From NCBI GenBank assembly GCA_903889605.1, contig CAISYK010000203.1:1-6031 (forward strand): a stretch of 6,031 nt of DNA, given 5' to 3'. Numbering within the stretch: the stretch's first letter is position 1; every line of letters begins with the position of its first letter. Below, in pieces: positions 4,529-6,031 of the stretch. The notes beneath the pieces are model-generated. The model was not told the origin of the DNA. It worked only from the letters and a program-made list of their open reading frames with translations, and made no database searches. A program made the translations under genes and the position numbers. Source of the DNA: an uncultured Bacteroidota bacterium. GTDB taxonomy: Bacteria > Bacteroidota > Bacteroidia > 2-12-FULL-35-15.

Positions 4529-4948
4529 ATGAGACCAATGAAAAAACTTTTGGGAATATTATTATTTTTAGTCTATTGCATATCCGTCAATGCTCAGGAA
4601 AATATTAATGAAAACAGGGGAACAATAAAGGTTCACAAAAAAGGGCATCTGGCAAAAATCCAATTTGACAATGTTAATTATCGTCTTATTGGAATCGATC
4701 AATATGGAAACATTTTGGATACCGCTGTTGTTGAATTTAAAATGTCAATGAGTGTAAAAGGAATGTTTTATTCCGAAAACATTGTTGGCCCTGTACTTAG
4801 CTATCAAATGCAGCAATTATTGGGAAAATGCGGCCAGACCACCAAAATATTTTTTGATAAGATAAAAGCAAAAGACAGCAACGGAACACTAGTAGATATG
4901 CCTAAATTCCAATATACATTCGGTTATTCTTATGAAAATAATGAGTAA
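4529..4948 (+). CDS. Small exported protein with a GldM C-terminal-like region
   Basis: The product has 139 residues from the first ATG. A second ATG at 4538 (residue 4, MKKLLGILL...) gives a more typical Bacteroidota signal peptide and is probably the real start; an in-frame TAA at 4523-4525 rules out anything longer. The signal peptide ends at NAQ (21-23). Residues 75-131 read VKGMFYSENIVGPVLSYQMQ, then LLGKCG, then IFFDKIKAKDSNGTLVDMP. This layout (Ser/Gly turn, LS-x-x-M, a short helix, F-D-x-I-x-A, then D/N-G-T) resembles the C-terminal repeat domain of GldM and similar orphan proteins of Bacteroidota. That domain is periplasmic in the type IX secretion and gliding machine. The resemblance is from memory and moderate; a general secreted hypothetical protein is the fallback. 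It starts eight bases after the inferred IS edge, so the insertion has probably separated it from its original upstream region. Confidence 0.6.
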   Translation: MRPMKKLLGILLFLVYCISVNAQENINENRGTIKVHKKGHLAKIQFDNVNYRLIGIDQYGNILDTAVVEFKMSMSVKGMFYSENIVGPVLSYQMQQLLGKCGQTTKIFFDKIKAKDSNGTLVDMPKFQYTFGYSYENNE

Positions 4949-5007
4949 AAAAAATGAATTTAAAAATGTGCCGCTTTTTATTTTCAAATTGACAAAAAAA
5001 CTTATTT

Positions 5008-5043
5008 CTTAGTGTCGCATAGTGGTCTTTGTGCCTTAGTGGT
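5008..5043. repeat. Short degenerate CTTAGTG repeat between convergent genes
   Basis: Four loose 8-10-base units follow one another: CTTAGTGTCG, CATAGTGGT, CTTTGTGC and CTTAGTGGT. On the minus strand they read as CACTAAG/CACAAAG units, a wording I recall from dispersed repeats between genes in many bacteria. It starts six bases after the stop of the minus-strand helicase gene, in the 101-bp gap between convergent genes. No intrinsic terminator was seen in this gap. Confidence 0.45.
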
Positions 5044-5049
5044 AAAACC

Positions 5050-6030
5050 TTAATCAAAAAAATCTTTGTTAAAATTCACCAGATATAATTTTTGTGAAGC
5101 ACGCGAAACGGCAGTGTATAACCATCGCAAATACTCCGTATTTATCATCTCATCGGTTAAATACCCCTGCTCAACAAACACGCATGGCCATTGTCCGCCC
5201 TGTGCTTTATGACAAGTAACTGCATACGCAAATTTCACCTGCAAGGCATTAAAAAAACGATCTTCCTTAATTTTTTTCAACCGCATACGCCTGTCGGCAA
5301 TATCACTATAATCAAGCAAAACAGATTCATATAACTTTTTATTATCAGCCTGTGATAACGCAGGCGATTCACTCATAATGGTATCTAATAATAACCTTAC
5401 CTCCAGCTCAGGTTCATCCGGATAGTCAATCATCCGCATACGCACATCTGCAAATCGAAAGCCATGCATTTCCTGGATATTTCCAACCCGCATCATCTGA
5501 ATAATATCGCCGTTGGCAATAAAGCCAGCTTTCGCTTCCTCGGGCAGCCAAAAATAATTGTTCTTAACCACCATCATGTAATCACCTGATGATAATTCAT
5601 CTTCCTGCCAGCGTATACGGGCACGTATCTGCTGATTGAAAATATTAGCGCGTTTATTCGAACGGCATATTACCATCGAATCTTCGGCACCGTATTCGTT
5701 ATAAGCACTATTCAGCGCGTCCTCCAGATCTATTCCTTCAATGCGGATTATATCTTTGAATCCTTTTAAGGCAAAATGAGGCTTAATACCTTTTTCATTT
5801 TTTAACTCCTCCTTTTCAAAGGAGGATAAATGCGGATTAATTTGATTACGAATTGCAGTTGCATTTGTAAGTATTCCCGAATTCTCTGTTTGACGCACTA
5901 CTTCCGTTAATTCGAATGAGTCGACAGAAAAATAAAATGAAGCTTTCAAATACTCAATATCCAAAGCCGGACTAACATCCAATCCAACGGGCGGAAGCTG
6001 AGCGGTATCACCGATAAAAATTAATTTACA
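5050..6030 (-). CDS. RecD-like superfamily 1B DNA helicase, C-terminal part (5' partial)
   Basis: The frame is open to the window edge, so the N-terminus with Walker A and most of Walker B is missing. The 326 visible residues begin CKLIFIGDTAQLPPVG, where GDxxQLPP is helicase motif III. LTEVVRQ (motif IV) follows soon after. Near the C-terminus come YAVTCHKAQGGQW (about 269-281, motif V in a UvrD_C_2-type domain) and LYTAVSRAS (about 304-312, motif VI). Together these mark an ATP-driven 5'-3' helicase of the RecD/Dda/Pif1 group acting in DNA repair or recombination. No RecB or RecC gene is visible, so it resembles the stand-alone RecD-like enzymes usual in Bacteroidota. The TTG at 5982 is internal, because motif III lies upstream of it in the same frame. 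It is convergent with the preceding gene. A palindrome in the coding sequence (5807-5826) encodes a charged patch (SFEKEELKNEKG). Confidence 0.88.
   Translation of the reverse strand, partial: CKLIFIGDTAQLPPVGLDVSPALDIEYLKASFYFSVDSFELTEVVRQTENSGILTNATAIRNQINPHLSSFEKEELKNEKGIKPHFALKGFKDIIRIEGIDLEDALNSAYNEYGAEDSMVICRSNKRANIFNQQIRARIRWQEDELSSGDYMMVVKNNYFWLPEEAKAGFIANGDIIQMMRVGNIQEMHGFRFADVRMRMIDYPDEPELEVRLLLDTIMSESPALSQADNKKLYESVLLDYSDIADRRMRLKKIKEDRFFNALQVKFAYAVTCHKAQGGQWPCVFVEQGYLTDEMINTEYLRWLYTAVSRASQKLYLVNFNKDFFD
5807..5826. repeat. Perfect 9-bp palindrome inside the helicase gene
   Basis: TCCTCCTTT (5807-5815) and AAAGGAGGA (5818-5826) are separated by two bases. On the coding strand it translates to part of SSFEKEELKNEKG, a lysine/glutamate-rich patch unlike the rest of the domain. 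It may be chance or the remains of a short palindromic repeat that entered the gene in frame. Confidence 0.4.
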
Positions 6031-6031
6031 A

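Noticed and set aside
5980..5982. TTG as the start of the minus-strand helicase
   Set aside because: The same frame continues upstream to the window edge and encodes the conserved GDTAQLPPVG motif, so the true start is outside the window.

Overview
The window is AT-rich (by eye roughly one third G+C) and reads as a Bacteroidota chromosome. The signs are: signal peptides of the MKK...AQ or ...FSQ type; starts preceded by A-rich stretches with no Shine-Dalgarno; TAnnTTTG-like promoter boxes; periplasmic OmpA-family proteins; and a small secreted protein resembling the GldM C-terminal domain. No rRNA, tRNA or CRISPR is visible. Genus cannot be fixed from the sequence.

Layout. Positions 2-175 hold the last 57 codons of a Wzz/chain-length-determinant-type membrane protein. 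After a 192-bp gap with one promoter candidate comes a cell-envelope cluster on the + strand. It consists of an exported beta-barrel protein with no OmpA domain (368-1141), a strong hairpin (1158-1196), and a periplasmic OmpA-domain protein with no barrel (1238-2008). An 887-bp gene-free stretch follows, filled with a terminator and several families of inverted or palindromic repeats. A longer paralogue of the OmpA-domain protein (2896-3858) comes next. Both paralogues carry a distinctive helical repeat (HxYTDxE[IV]xKLxxYIKxLE) ahead of the OmpA domain: two copies in the first, four in the second. The four copies arise from an exact 79-residue tandem duplication.

Directly after the second paralogue lies an approximately 29-codon scrap of a third OmpA domain (3860-3947). 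It ends at the left edge of an IS200/IS605-type insertion sequence (about 3948-4521) that encodes only a Y1/HUH transposase and has hairpins at both ends. Eight bases past the inferred right edge starts a small exported protein with a GldM-C-like region (4529-4948). A short degenerate repeat separates it from a convergent RecD-like superfamily 1B helicase (5050-6030, minus strand), whose N-terminal half lies outside the window.

How the parts may fit (inference): the barrel protein and the two OmpA-domain proteins look like the two halves of a classical OmpA porin split into separate genes. The barrel would sit in the outer membrane, and the repeat-OmpA proteins would bind peptidoglycan in the periplasm. 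The locus shows duplication, possible gene conversion, decay of a third copy and repeat or IS invasion, as expected of an accessory, fast-evolving envelope region. The most unusual items are the A-B-A-B repeat architecture, the split-OmpA arrangement, the IS-bounded paralogue scrap, and the dense nested repeats at 2276-2697.
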